A stretch of DNA of 64,000 nt, from positions 1 through 64,000 of the forward strand of contig JAEWWU010000007.1 of the NCBI GenBank assembly GCA_023396255.1, written 5' to 3'. This stretch comes from Bacteroidota bacterium. GTDB lineage: Bacteria > Bacteroidota > Bacteroidia > Bacteroidales > Porphyromonadaceae. The notes under the pieces were generated by a model. The model was not told where the DNA came from. It saw only the letters and a list, made by a program, of their open reading frames with translations, and ran no database searches. Both the position numbers and the translations under genes were made by a program. Positions 50,832 through 59,879 of this stretch are shown here, piece after piece. How positions within the stretch are numbered: the stretch's first letter is position 1; every line of letters starts with the position of its first letter.

Positions 50832-52271
50832 CTACACTTTTTCGCTAAGGACAAATTCTTCCTTTTCGTAATTGATTATCATCATATACAAAAAACCTAT
50901 CGCCATCACATACTCGGATATGTAGACGAATAAATCTACCGATAGCAGCAAAGCGAAAGCCAAAATGGCTACTACCGCCTCTCTTTTTCGCTGCCTTACC
51001 GCAGAAAAAGCATATACTCCGATAATATTCAACAAGAGAAGCAAACTGAGAATACCACCCTCTACAAAACATTGTACATATTGATTGTGAAAATGTTGAA
51101 TAGGCTCTTCGGACACCACAGAGTGCAAAAAAGAGTGAGCTGTACCCAATCCCTGTCCACTCCAAAAAGACGTTTTATTGATCAAATTATTAGCAATTTC
51201 CACATATTGAAGTCTTTGACCGTCGAGAAAGAAAGATTTTAAGAAAAAAACACCGACGACACCGACAAGAGCACCCAATGATAGAGCAAAAATTTGTAGA
51301 ACTCGGTTGCTGCGATAGGGCCAAAAAAGCTTGATGCCTAAGCAAACGATCAGAACAGGAAATAGAATCATTCCCAAGCGACTTTGCAAAATAAAGGAAT
51401 AAAGGAGGTTGGACAACAAGGATGCAGCGATCAGACAGTAACGAGAGGATGGAAATGACTTCCTTGGGGAAGAGAAACCCAAAAAGATGGGAGGGATAGC
51501 CATTAGAAATGCCAAAAAGGTATAGTGATTGTGAGGAAAAACCTTTACAATAAAATGAGGACTAAGCGCCCCCAAGGAGCCGGGAAAGTACAGTTTGTCA
51601 AAAGTAAAACACGCACCCCAAGAACAAGGCATCATACTACAAGCCTCTACATACAAAACAACAATAGTAAAAGTATAGAGCAACCCAATCCACAAAGCAT
51701 AGTACATAATTCGTACCACAATCCTTTCACTAAGGGGAGAAAGTAATCCGACTATTGCAACAATTCCGATCCACAATTCTAGCCGAAAATATTTCCACGA
51801 GGCCGTCAAAGTCGGAGTCCATAAAAGAGTAAAAGCTTCAAACAAGACATAAAGCCAGCAGGCAATCAACAAAAGTTTATTTCGCTTGAAAGGTTTCTCT
51901 CTGTTTTTTTTATACCTCACAATCGCGTTAATAATCACGGCCAAGGCAAAAAAAGACACCAAAAACTCTGCAATACCAGTCAGAGCAGCAGCATAGGCTA
52001 CAGCACTAAATAAAATAATACACCAATCAAAAATCGGAAAGGTCTCCCTCAATCGATTCTTTTGCCAAAGAAGAAATAACAGCAAAGGCAAAGCTACACC
52101 AAAAACAAAATAGATATATGGGCGATAAAAGAAGGCAAATGAACGCCCGTTCAACTGCAGATACTCCGAATCTCCCCGCCACACCAATGAAACCAAAATC
52201 GGCACAAAAAAGGGAAAGATCAACAAAAAATCCTTCTTCTCTCTACAAAAAGATGAGCAAAATGTTTTCAT
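50832..52271 (-). CDS. O-antigen ligase/polymerase-like membrane protein (WaaL family)
   Basis: A 479-residue integral membrane protein with about 11-12 hydrophobic segments and one large periplasmic loop. The loop region carries FPHNHYTFLAFLMAIPPIFLG earlier and GQGLGTAHSFLHSVV with EEPIQHFHNQYVQCFVEGGILSLLLLL later. This is the O-antigen ligase (Wzy_C) signature with the conserved histidine. Such proteins attach undecaprenyl-linked polysaccharide to lipid A-core, or polymerise repeats. With a Wzy candidate already in the operon at 17.4-18.5 kb, a ligase role is favoured. Its start overlaps the ribD stop as ATGA, an odd pairing by function. Confidence 0.82.
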   Translation of the reverse strand: MKTFCSSFCREKKDFLLIFPFFVPILVSLVWRGDSEYLQLNGRSFAFFYRPYIYFVFGVALPLLLFLLWQKNRLRETFPIFDWCIILFSAVAYAAALTGIAEFLVSFFALAVIINAIVRYKKNREKPFKRNKLLLIACWLYVLFEAFTLLWTPTLTASWKYFRLELWIGIVAIVGLLSPLSERIVVRIMYYALWIGLLYTFTIVVLYVEACSMMPCSWGACFTFDKLYFPGSLGALSPHFIVKVFPHNHYTFLAFLMAIPPIFLGFSSPRKSFPSSRYCLIAASLLSNLLYSFILQSRLGMILFPVLIVCLGIKLFWPYRSNRVLQIFALSLGALVGVVGVFFLKSFFLDGQRLQYVEIANNLINKTSFWSGQGLGTAHSFLHSVVSEEPIQHFHNQYVQCFVEGGILSLLLLLNIIGVYAFSAVRQRKREAVVAILAFALLLSVDLFVYISEYVMAIGFLYMMIINYEKEEFVLSEKV

Positions 52272-53269
52272 ACAAGAGAAATGTTCGGAGCCAATGTACC
52301 TTTTCCCAAGTTGATAGGAGCAATCTCTCTCTCTATGGCATCATACAATTGGTTATCTATAAATTGTTGCAATGTATATGCTCCTCCCTCTACCAAAAGA
52401 GAATGAATTCCTCTCTGGTAGAGATAGTATAAGAGTTCGTGAATTCCTTCGTGGGGTAAAAGATGCAACAAGTGAGTATTTTGCAATCCATCTACCCAAC
52501 TATCGTAAGTTGAATCGTGAACAACCAATAGTGTCAGATAACTGTCATTGAGCAAATGTGATGTGCGACCTAATTTGCGCTTTCCACACAAAACAACCCT
52601 CAAAGGCTGACGTCCCCACCAAAAGCGATTGGTGAGTTGAGGGTTATCTGTCAAAGCTGTTCCATTTCCGACCAAAACAGCATCGTGATAGGCCCGGAGA
52701 CGGTGTACTTCTCGCAAACGAAGAGAAGAGCTCAAAAGAACGGAATGCCGCTCTCCCTCAATCTCTTTATCTATATATCCATCTCGGCTCTGTGCCCACT
52801 TGAGCGTTACAAAAGGTCGATGATGCACGTGAGCAGTTATAAAAAAACGATTGAGCCAACGTGCCTCCTCCTCACAGACACCACACTCAACCTCTATGCC
52901 ACGCTCCCTCAAGTATCGTATTCCACGACCTCGGACTTGTTCAAAAGGATCCTCCATTGCAACAACCACACGCTTCGGACGCTTTTGAGCAATCAATTCG
53001 CAACAAGGAGGCGTTTTCCCATAATGAGAACACGGCTCCAAACTGACATACAAAGTAGAATGGGAAATAAGGTTGTGATCTTGTTCCGAAATGGAACTAA
53101 AGGCCAATACTTCGGCGTGTGGGAGACCTGCTCTATGGTGATAGCCTTGACCTATTATTCTATCTTTGTGAACAATTATGGCACCAACCATCGGATTTGG
53201 GGAGGTATGACCTTGTGCCATACGGGCCAAATCCAAGCAACGTCTCATATATAGTATGTCTCTGCTCAT
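52268..53269 (-). CDS. ribD: bifunctional riboflavin biosynthesis deaminase/reductase
   Basis: A 333-residue enzyme for the second and third steps of riboflavin synthesis. The N-terminal cytidine-deaminase-like domain has MRRCLDLARMAQGHTSPNPMVGAII and the zinc site HAEVLAF with EPCSHYGKTPPC. The C-terminal reductase domain has HHRPFVTLKWAQSRDGYI, the AVLVGNGTALTDNPQLTNR block and SLLVEGGAYTLQQF. All zinc ligands are present. The start at 53269 is an ATG in place of the TTG 12 bases upstream. It is divergent from prmC with 15 bases between the two start codons, and its stop overlaps the O-antigen ligase start. Confidence 0.95.
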   Translation of the reverse strand: MSRDILYMRRCLDLARMAQGHTSPNPMVGAIIVHKDRIIGQGYHHRAGLPHAEVLAFSSISEQDHNLISHSTLYVSLEPCSHYGKTPPCCELIAQKRPKRVVVAMEDPFEQVRGRGIRYLRERGIEVECGVCEEEARWLNRFFITAHVHHRPFVTLKWAQSRDGYIDKEIEGERHSVLLSSSLRLREVHRLRAYHDAVLVGNGTALTDNPQLTNRFWWGRQPLRVVLCGKRKLGRTSHLLNDSYLTLLVVHDSTYDSWVDGLQNTHLLHLLPHEGIHELLYYLYQRGIHSLLVEGGAYTLQQFIDNQLYDAIEREIAPINLGKGTLAPNISLV

Positions 53270-53284
53270 AACTAAAAACAAGCA

Positions 53285-54202
53285 ATGATTTCGTTATCTT
53301 CTTCATCTACGCTGGAGCAAGCTATGCGTACCGTAGAAACCAACCTCCTTTCTCAGTATTCGTCGCAAGAAGCCAAAAGTATTGCTCGTCGAATAGTGAT
53401 GCACTATACCCAGTCTTCTTTTACCCAGCTGATGCTACGTTGCAAAGATACTCTTTTATCGGAACGGCAAGCCAAAGATTTAATTCACTCCATAGAGGCA
53501 CTACAAAAAGGCATCCCGATGCAATATGTCATAGGTGAGGTTGAGTTTGGGCCACTCACGCTTTCCGTAGCTCCCGGTGTTCTTATTCCTCGCCCAGAAA
53601 CCGAAGAGTTGTGCACATTAGTTGTGGAAGACCTACAGCGGCAACCAACAATCCTTCCAAGAAATATTGCAGATATAGGTACCGGCTCCGGATGCATTGC
53701 CCTATATTTGGCTTATTATCTCAGACAAGATCGCATTTTTGCTATAGAAAAAGAGAACAACGCAATACAAATAGCTCGCATCAATATAGAACGTTGTAGC
53801 ACAAAGGATCATTTTTCTCCTCCTGTTTTAGTTCAAAATGATCTTTTGGCATTATCCCGATCGCCATCAAAAGAACCTTGGGAATACATTGACGTTATAG
53901 TGAGTAATCCCCCATACATTCCCCTTAGAGAGAAAGAGTTTATTGAAGATCACGTACTTAACCACGAGCCCCATTCAGCCCTATTTGTTCCGGATAGTGA
54001 TCCTCTTCTCTTTTATAAAGCGTTGCTCAATTTTGCTCTTTATCACTCCTCCAAGAAGGGGGTTTCTATCTATTGCGAAACCCATCATCAGTATGCCTGT
54101 GATGTTGCAAATATTTTTAGGGGAAACCCCAAAGTTCAAGATATTGAGGTAAGAAAAGATTTTAGCGGAAAAGAACGATTTGTAATTGCGCACTTGAGGT
54201 AG
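53285..54202 (+). CDS. prmC: peptide chain release factor N5-glutamine methyltransferase
   Basis: A 305-residue SAM-dependent enzyme that methylates the GGQ glutamine of release factors RF1/RF2. A helical N-terminal domain (about 1-90) precedes the methyltransferase core. The core carries GVLIPRPETEELC, the SAM motif NIADIGTGSGCIALYLAYYL and the catalytic NPPYIP, followed by KEFIEDHVLNHEPHSALF and a C-terminal strand. The length is slightly above the usual 275-290. The ATG at 53285 is kept because the following helix is conserved in the family, though an in-frame ATG 39 bases later is possible. The promoter must lie within or overlap the start of the divergent ribD. Confidence 0.95.
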   Translation: MISLSSSSTLEQAMRTVETNLLSQYSSQEAKSIARRIVMHYTQSSFTQLMLRCKDTLLSERQAKDLIHSIEALQKGIPMQYVIGEVEFGPLTLSVAPGVLIPRPETEELCTLVVEDLQRQPTILPRNIADIGTGSGCIALYLAYYLRQDRIFAIEKENNAIQIARINIERCSTKDHFSPPVLVQNDLLALSRSPSKEPWEYIDVIVSNPPYIPLREKEFIEDHVLNHEPHSALFVPDSDPLLFYKALLNFALYHSSKKGVSIYCETHHQYACDVANIFRGNPKVQDIEVRKDFSGKERFVIAHLR

Positions 54203-54226
54203 AAAGAACCCTTGTCTATAATTACG

Positions 54227-54270
54227 AGAAAGGGCTACAACCTCCCATACTTGTGGGAAACCCTCTTTCT
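54227..54270 (+). other. imperfect hairpin between prmC and the PASTA gene
   Basis: AGAAAGGG (54227-54234) pairs with CCCTCTTTCT (54261-54270, two bulged bases), enclosing TCCCA/TGGGA around a 6-base loop. It may end the prmC transcript, but no T tract follows, and the next promoter overlaps it. Confidence 0.35.
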
Positions 54271-54281
54271 ATCTATCTTTG
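54251..54281 (+). promoter_or_regulatory. promoter of the PASTA-rluD-ddl operon (TTG-N20-TATCTTTG)
   Basis: TTG (54251-54253), 20 bases, then TATCTTTG (54274-54281), about 50 bases before the ATG at 54331. Confidence 0.75.
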
Positions 54282-54330
54282 CGCATCAAGGACTTACTAA
54301 TATTCTGCATTAGACCGAAACAAAGTAAAT

Positions 54331-55002
54331 ATGAGTTTTCTTCGTAAACACCCACTCCTTGCTACGCTTGTACTTATACCGGCTATTTCTGTGGCTATTG
54401 TACTAGTGATTATGCTTGGATTGGGTATTTTCACCCGACACAATCAGTCCGTCAAGGTACCCAAGGTATACGGACTCCCCTTTGAGCAAGTTTGTAAAAT
54501 TTTAGACGAAAATAACCTACGTTATGAGGTGGTAGACTCCGTCTATGCAGATGGTATAGCTCCTGGAACAGTATTGGAAATTACCCCAAAAGAGGGCAGC
54601 GAAATAAAACCCAATCGACTGGTTTTTCTAACAATGAAGGCTTTTTATCCCAAACAGGTAGTAATTCCGGATGTTAGCAACGTATCGGAACGGCAAGCTA
54701 AAGCTGTGTTGGGGAGTTTGGGATTCCCAAATATACACATTCAATATACTCAAGGAAGCCACGACGACTTGGTGCAATATGTAAAGCTACGTAGCGGAAA
54801 AGCCGTAAAACCGGGCACTCGTTTGTTTCTCAACACCCCACTCATTGTTGTAGTTAGCCAATCTTCCGAGGGGAACCATCAAGAGGACGAGGTTTTTGGG
54901 GATGATTTTGGATTACCCTCGGCATCTGATTCAATCTCCAACAAGAGAAATACCGCCCCGACTGGAAATGGAGATTTGGACGACGACGAATCTTGGTGGT
55001 GA
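54331..55002 (+). CDS. PASTA-domain membrane protein
   Basis: A 223-residue protein with an N-terminal cytoplasmic start, one transmembrane helix (about 10-35) and two clear PASTA domains. These are SVKVPKVYGLPFEQVCKILDEN to LVFLTMKAF, and VVIPDVSNVSERQAKAVLGSL to PLIVVVSQSS. It ends in a very acidic tail (GDLDDDESWW). PASTA domains bind peptidoglycan fragments and are best known attached to Ser/Thr kinases or PBPs; here there is no kinase or transpeptidase domain. The gene heads an operon with rluD and the D-Ala-D-Ala ligase gene, so a periplasmic cell-wall-related role is likely, exact function unknown. Confidence 0.88.
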   Translation: MSFLRKHPLLATLVLIPAISVAIVLVIMLGLGIFTRHNQSVKVPKVYGLPFEQVCKILDENNLRYEVVDSVYADGIAPGTVLEITPKEGSEIKPNRLVFLTMKAFYPKQVVIPDVSNVSERQAKAVLGSLGFPNIHIQYTQGSHDDLVQYVKLRSGKAVKPGTRLFLNTPLIVVVSQSSEGNHQEDEVFGDDFGLPSASDSISNKRNTAPTGNGDLDDDESWW

Positions 55003-55016
55003 TTTTTTTATTTCCG

Positions 55017-56186
55017 ATGCAACAATCCAATCAGTGGAAAAGGGAGGTTGTTTCTCTTCCTCAACAAGATACGAACTACGCATCCCCCTTAGAACAGAAA
55101 GAAGATTTTTGGGAAGAAGAGGCAGTGGACGTTGATATTGCCCTTTTTTCAGATCCCGAAGCCGATTCGACTGACAGCCTACACGAACACTACCGTGTTG
55201 TAGCAGACCCGGGGCAGTCTCCACTAAGGGTTGATAAGTTTTTGATCAATAGGATGCAACACACCTCTCGCAACCGCATACAGCAGGCAGCGGAAGCCGG
55301 AGGCATCTTCGTTAATGGGCGTGCCGTTAAGAGTAGTTTTAAGATTCGCGCCAACGATGTAATTACGCTAAAGCTCAAGCATCCACCAAGAGAGTACACT
55401 ATTGTTCCGGAAAATATCCCTTTGGAAATAGTTTACGAAGACGAATTTCTCCTGGTCGTAAATAAACCGGCGGGTATGGTTGTACATCCTGGAAATGGCA
55501 ACTATTCCGGCACCTTGGTACACGCTCTGGCTTATTATCTGAAAGACGATTCTCAATACGACCCTAATGCTCCAACAGTGGGGCTTGTACACCGCATAGA
55601 CAAAGATACCAGTGGACTCCTGCTGGTTGCAAAACGTCCTCACATAAAGACCCACTTGGCAAAGCAATTTTTCAACAAAACAACTGGTCGAGAGTATGTT
55701 GCCTTGGCTTGGGGGAGAATATCTCCTTCGGAAGGACGTATAGAAGGGAATATAACAAGAGACCCTTCGGACAGGACTAGAATGACCGTTATACCTCCAC
55801 AAGATGAAATGGGGAAAAGGGCCGTAACTCACTACAAAGTGCTAGAACCATTGGGCTTTGTTTCTTTCATAGAATGTCGCTTGGAAACCGGCCGTACCCA
55901 TCAAATACGTGCTCATATGCGTAGTTTGGGGCATCCTCTTTTTGCAGATGAGAAGTATGGAGGTACTCAAATAGTACACGGCAATAGGACAGCCAAGTAT
56001 CTGCAATTTGTTCGTAACTGCTTGGAGATATGTCCTCGTCAAGCCCTGCACGCCCAAACTCTCAGATTCGAACATCCTGTAACCCATCAAGAAATATCGC
56101 TTGTTGCCCCCATTCCACAAGATATGCAATTACTTTTGGAAAAATGGCGTAAATATGTGCAAGAAGCCAATCAAACCAATTCATAG
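55017..56186 (+). CDS. rluD: RluA/RluD-family 23S rRNA pseudouridine synthase
   Basis: A 389-residue pseudouridine synthase. An acidic N-terminal extension (about 1-58) precedes the S4 RNA-binding domain (RVDKFLINRMQHTSRNRIQQAAEAG to VNGRAVKSSFKIRANDVI). In the catalytic domain the invariant aspartate lies in GLVHRIDKDTSGLLLVAK, with VNKPAGMVVHPGNGN before it and LETGRTHQIRAHM after. The ATG at 55017 is 15 bases after the PASTA stop. RluD modifies helix 69 of 23S rRNA, but family members differ in target. It lies between the PASTA gene and ddl as commonly seen in Bacteroidota. Confidence 0.92.
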   Translation: MQQSNQWKREVVSLPQQDTNYASPLEQKEDFWEEEAVDVDIALFSDPEADSTDSLHEHYRVVADPGQSPLRVDKFLINRMQHTSRNRIQQAAEAGGIFVNGRAVKSSFKIRANDVITLKLKHPPREYTIVPENIPLEIVYEDEFLLVVNKPAGMVVHPGNGNYSGTLVHALAYYLKDDSQYDPNAPTVGLVHRIDKDTSGLLLVAKRPHIKTHLAKQFFNKTTGREYVALAWGRISPSEGRIEGNITRDPSDRTRMTVIPPQDEMGKRAVTHYKVLEPLGFVSFIECRLETGRTHQIRAHMRSLGHPLFADEKYGGTQIVHGNRTAKYLQFVRNCLEICPRQALHAQTLRFEHPVTHQEISLVAPIPQDMQLLLEKWRKYVQEANQTNS

Positions 56187-56189
56187 CTA

Positions 56190-57185
56190 ATGAAAAATAT
56201 GCCTAAGCGGAACATAGCCGTTGTTTGTGGCGGCTATTCCGGAGAATATGAAGTTTCTCTCCGAAGCGCAGATAATGTCATTGAAAATATTCTTTTAGCC
56301 GGATACAACACTTACAAAGTTGTAATCGAAAAAGATCGGTGGTTTTCCCCTCAAGGAACAAACAACTTACCCATCGATAAATCTGATTTCTCTGTTATTC
56401 TCCCGGATCAAAGCCGGTTGAAATTGGACTATGCCTACATTACCATTCACGGGACCCCCGGAGAAGATGGAGTATTGCAAGGTTATTTCGATATGTTGGG
56501 AGTTCCCTACAATACAGGAGGGATGCTTTGTGAATCTCTCACTTTTAATAAAGAGGTGTGCAACCGCTATTTGTCTTCGTTTGGAATCAGAATAGCCCCT
56601 TCTTGCTGCTTACGCCACATTACAGAGCAAGAAATTTTTAGAGAAGAAATAGAAGCTTTAGGATTGCCTGTTTTTGTAAAACCCAATGTAGGAGGATCGA
56701 GTATTGCAACAACAAAGGTTATCCTCCCCGAACAACTTGCTCCCGCCATAAAGACAGCTTTCTCCGAAGGGAAAGAAGTTCTCATTGAACGATTTATACA
56801 GGGAATAGAGGTAACTTGTGGTTGTTTGGTTTTACCCAATAAAACGATTCCCCTTCCCGTAACAGAAGTCGTAGCTCATAGCGATTTTTTTGACTATGAT
56901 GCCAAGTATAATGGATTGTCGGATGAAATTACCCCAGCACGACTCCCAGAACCTCTCTACGTAGAAATTCAACAATTAACTGCGCATATAGCCAAATGGA
57001 TTAGGGCACAAGGACTCATCCGGGTAGACTACATAATAGAGCAGGACGGGCACCCCACCCTCTTAGAAGTAAACACAACTCCGGGAATGACAGCCACAAG
57101 TTTTATTCCACAACAAGTTGCAGCCGCTCAAATGAGCCTAAAAGATATTTTTGCACAGATTATAGAAAGCCATTCTTCATTATGA
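56190..57185 (+). CDS. ddl: D-alanine--D-alanine ligase
   Basis: ATP-grasp enzyme joining two D-alanines for the peptidoglycan precursor. The 331-residue protein has the N-terminal IAVVCGGYSGEYEVSLRSA, the substrate loop THITIHG-like YITIHGTPGEDGVLQGYFD, and the ATP-binding LPVFVKPNVGGSSIATTKV. Also present are the ERFIQGIEVTCGCL block, the flexible loop DYDAKYNGLSDEITPARLP (with Tyr-to-Asn change next to Lys) and the metal-binding LLEVNTTPGMT. The YNG loop in place of the usual Y(S/V) may slightly alter substrate-loop contacts, but the enzyme looks intact. It is 3 bases after rluD and overlaps the next gene by 4. Confidence 0.95.
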   Translation: MKNMPKRNIAVVCGGYSGEYEVSLRSADNVIENILLAGYNTYKVVIEKDRWFSPQGTNNLPIDKSDFSVILPDQSRLKLDYAYITIHGTPGEDGVLQGYFDMLGVPYNTGGMLCESLTFNKEVCNRYLSSFGIRIAPSCCLRHITEQEIFREEIEALGLPVFVKPNVGGSSIATTKVILPEQLAPAIKTAFSEGKEVLIERFIQGIEVTCGCLVLPNKTIPLPVTEVVAHSDFFDYDAKYNGLSDEITPARLPEPLYVEIQQLTAHIAKWIRAQGLIRVDYIIEQDGHPTLLEVNTTPGMTATSFIPQQVAAAQMSLKDIFAQIIESHSSL

Positions 57186-58426
57186 TGACCACTAACACTC
57201 CCACAGACCGCTTTCAAGATATTCGTCCTTTTTTAGATCACGAAGTAGAAGCAACCATAGCCCACTTAGTGGAAAACCCTTCTTTTAAAACCGCTATAAC
57301 TCGATTTACAAAGGATGAGAAAGAGGCTCAAAACTTGATCAACAGAACCAAACAGTGCCAAACAATCAATGAATTTAAGCAGAATATCACCTACCGTATA
57401 GCTTGGGATATTGCAAAAAAAACGACTTTCTCTCTCAGTCTATCTGGTCGTAGTCGATTGGAAAACAATAACCCATCTACCTTCATCTCCAATCATCGAG
57501 ACATTATTCTCGATTCGGCTTTCCTAAGTATTCTTCTTGCGGATGCACAATATGATCTTCCTCGTATTGCAATTGGAGACAACTTGGTTTCTCAAAAATG
57601 GATAGAATGTTTGGTAAAACTCAACGACAGTTTCTTGGTCAGAAGAAACCTACCCATACGTCAATTGGCAGAAGCGGCAACAACTCTGTCAGATTACATC
57701 CACTACACCATTGAACAAGACAAACTTTCCGTTTGGATCGCACAGCGAGAAGGGAGAGCCAAGGACTCCAACGACACCACACAACCGGCTGTCCTAAAGA
57801 TGCTCACCAGAGGAGGCAATGAGTCTCTCCCCCCCATACAAAAACTTCGTCTGCTAAATATTGTTCCCACATCCATTAGCTATGAATACGACCCTTGCGA
57901 TTGGCTCAAAACCCACGAACTTCTGCACAAGAAACTAAACGATGGAAAATACACTAAAGCCGTACACGAAGATGAATTTAATATGTTACAAGGCATATTG
58001 GGGCAAAAAGGACGTGTACATATTACGTTGGGAACCCCTCTCAACCAACTACTACCCAGCAACATTGAGCAACTCTCTCCATCCGAAGTTTTCCCACAGA
58101 TTGCTAAACTTATAGACAAAGAAATACATCGCCATTATCGTTTATATCCAGGCAACTACATTGCTTGGGATTGGTTGCACAATAATCCCGAACACCAAAC
58201 GACACACTACGGTTTTGAAGAAAAAAAATCTTTCGAAAAATACATTCAACAACGAGTAGCTATGGCTCTGTCTTTCAATCCCTCTCAACCCAAGACAGAT
58301 ATAACTAAAGAGTTTTTGGGAGAAAATCTTACCAAGCACCCTCACTACCCTACAGCACTCTCCATCATACTAGGGATGTATGCACAACCAGCAATCAATC
58401 ATTCCATAGCTCTTAGGAGTGTATAG
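57182..58426 (+). CDS. PlsC-like acyltransferase
   Basis: A 414-residue protein with the glycerol-3-phosphate/lysophosphatidate acyltransferase motifs: block I FISNHRDIILDSAFL (the NHxxxxD catalytic pair), and block III VWIAQREGRAKDS. A large C-terminal extension (about 230-414) has no recognised domain. Bacteroidota carry long PlsC-like proteins of this type, likely in phospholipid or lipid A-related acylation, but the acyl acceptor is not known. No transmembrane helix is evident, so it is probably peripheral. The ATGATG start at 57182 overlaps the ddl stop (ATGA), indicating translational coupling. Confidence 0.8.
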   Translation: MMTTNTPTDRFQDIRPFLDHEVEATIAHLVENPSFKTAITRFTKDEKEAQNLINRTKQCQTINEFKQNITYRIAWDIAKKTTFSLSLSGRSRLENNNPSTFISNHRDIILDSAFLSILLADAQYDLPRIAIGDNLVSQKWIECLVKLNDSFLVRRNLPIRQLAEAATTLSDYIHYTIEQDKLSVWIAQREGRAKDSNDTTQPAVLKMLTRGGNESLPPIQKLRLLNIVPTSISYEYDPCDWLKTHELLHKKLNDGKYTKAVHEDEFNMLQGILGQKGRVHITLGTPLNQLLPSNIEQLSPSEVFPQIAKLIDKEIHRHYRLYPGNYIAWDWLHNNPEHQTTHYGFEEKKSFEKYIQQRVAMALSFNPSQPKTDITKEFLGENLTKHPHYPTALSIILGMYAQPAINHSIALRSV

Positions 58427-58474
58427 AACCAAAAAAAATTCCGATTTTCCGCTCAATAATCTGTGAGAGGGTCT

Positions 58475-59098
58475 ATGAATCAAGAATTAGACAGTTATCG
58501 CACCATTGGCGAAAGACAAGAAACAGAACTGAATATAAAACGTAGTCGTTTTATTGCTTACGCCATACCCATACGCGATGCCTCTGAAGCCTTACAAGAA
58601 GTTGCAAGCCTGCGTAAAATCCATTACAGTGCTACTCACGTTTGTTGGGCATACGCCTTAGATCCTTACTTCAAAGATTTCCGAATAAATGATGATGGCG
58701 AACCCAGTGGTACTGCGGGGAGACCCATTTTGGGGAGACTTATCTCTCTGAATATAACTGCAACTCTAATCGTTGTTGTTCGCTACTTTGGTGGGGTGAA
58801 ATTGGGCACAGGCGGATTAATCGAAGCATACAAAAGCACAGCCCAAACAGTCTTGGAACAATGTTCCCTTAAAGCGGTTATCACCACACAACATTTGAAG
58901 ATTGAGTTTCCGCCCCACCTCGTGGGAGAAGTTATGAGAATAATCAAGGTACACAATGCAAACATCACTCACCAAGACTATACCACAGGATATCGATTAG
59001 AGGTAGCCCTTCGTGCGTCCCAAATGCCCAACCTACAACAAGCTCTCGGCGAATTATACGAGGTTAAATTCATAAGTCCAAAAGATGTAGAGTTATGA
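58475..59098 (+). CDS. YigZ/IMPACT-family protein
   Basis: A 207-residue protein with the UPF0029 (Impact) N-terminal domain: ELNIKRSRFIAYAIPI, the ATHVCWAYAL block, DDGEPSGTAGRPIL and the signature VVVRYFGGVKLGTGGLIEAYKS. A C-terminal ferredoxin-like domain follows (about 140-205). The family is widespread, links to translation and ribosome control have been reported for relatives, and the bacterial role is not settled. The ATG at 58475 follows GAGAGGG; an in-frame GTG 12 bases upstream would include that site. It overlaps the Crp/Fnr gene by 4 bases. Confidence 0.9.
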   Translation: MNQELDSYRTIGERQETELNIKRSRFIAYAIPIRDASEALQEVASLRKIHYSATHVCWAYALDPYFKDFRINDDGEPSGTAGRPILGRLISLNITATLIVVVRYFGGVKLGTGGLIEAYKSTAQTVLEQCSLKAVITTQHLKIEFPPHLVGEVMRIIKVHNANITHQDYTTGYRLEVALRASQMPNLQQALGELYEVKFISPKDVEL

Positions 59099-59784
59099 TA
59101 CAGGAGAAAGAATTGTTGGAGGCTTGGCAAATAAGTGGATTAACAGATCAGATGCCCAAATCCTCTGTTGTAGAAATGCTGCAAAGGGCAAATCATCGCA
59201 TCCGCAATATAAAAAAAGGCACCTTATATGCCCTTGCCGGTGACAGGGTCACCTCTCTACAAATTGTAATATCAGGAGAATTGAATGCCGAGATGGTCGG
59301 AAATTCGGGAAAACAAATTCTTATAGATACCCTTGACAAGGGGCGTATTTTAGCCCCGGCACTCATCTACACACCAAAAAATGTCCTTCCAGTGACACTC
59401 ACTGCAGATAAAGACACGGTTATATACAGTGTCTCCAGTGATGAATTTAGGCAGATGATGCACCTAAACCCTATTCTAATGGGGAATTTTTTCAAAATTG
59501 TAGGTAATACGACCTCCTTCCTTACTAGCAAGATTCGACAACTTTCTCTGAAAAGTTTACAAGGAAAAATAGGAGAATATTTGCTAAATCTGCATAAAGA
59601 GACCCCAAAAGAAGATAATACAGTGACCATAGATTGTTCTTGGAAAGAGTTAGCAGGCCGATTTGGGGTCAATAGACAATCCTTGGCTCGAAGTTTAGCT
59701 CAAATGCAAGAAGGTGGACTCATAACTGTTCGGGGTAAAAATATCAAGTTACACGAATTTCAAAAACTGAGAAATTTGCCGTAA
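59095..59784 (+). CDS. Crp/Fnr-family transcription regulator
   Basis: A 229-residue DNA-binding regulator. The N-terminal cyclic-nucleotide-binding-like beta-barrel (about 20-130) includes IKKGTLYALAGDRVTSLQIVISGELN. It lacks the conserved Arg-Ser of the cAMP pocket, and there is no cysteine cluster of the FNR type, so the signal is neither obvious cAMP nor an Fe-S cluster. A long dimerisation helix precedes the winged helix-turn-helix, whose recognition part is WKELAGRFGVNRQSLARSLAQMQEGGLITVRG. Target genes cannot be inferred. It is coupled (ATGA) to the YigZ-like gene and followed by a tRNA gene with its own promoter. Confidence 0.9.
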   Translation: MIQEKELLEAWQISGLTDQMPKSSVVEMLQRANHRIRNIKKGTLYALAGDRVTSLQIVISGELNAEMVGNSGKQILIDTLDKGRILAPALIYTPKNVLPVTLTADKDTVIYSVSSDEFRQMMHLNPILMGNFFKIVGNTTSFLTSKIRQLSLKSLQGKIGEYLLNLHKETPKEDNTVTIDCSWKELAGRFGVNRQSLARSLAQMQEGGLITVRGKNIKLHEFQKLRNLP

Positions 59785-59801
59785 TTCTACAGTCAAGTGT
59801 A

Positions 59802-59831
59802 TTGCAGATTTCATAATTTATATTACCTTTG
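59802..59831 (+). promoter_or_regulatory. promoter of the CAT-anticodon tRNA (TTG-N19-TACCTTTG)
   Basis: TTG (59802-59804) and TACCTTTG (59824-59831) are 19 bases apart, an ideal Bacteroidota promoter, with the tRNA beginning about 49 bases after the -7 box. Confidence 0.85.
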
Positions 59832-59879
59832 CAGCGTTAAGAAGGAGGGATTCACCTCGCTGGTGAGGCACTTCTTGCG

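Noticed and set aside
52637..53254. 205-codon plus-strand open frame across ribD
   Set aside because: Fully antisense to the conserved deaminase/reductase; its peptide looks like reversed coding sequence with no domain.
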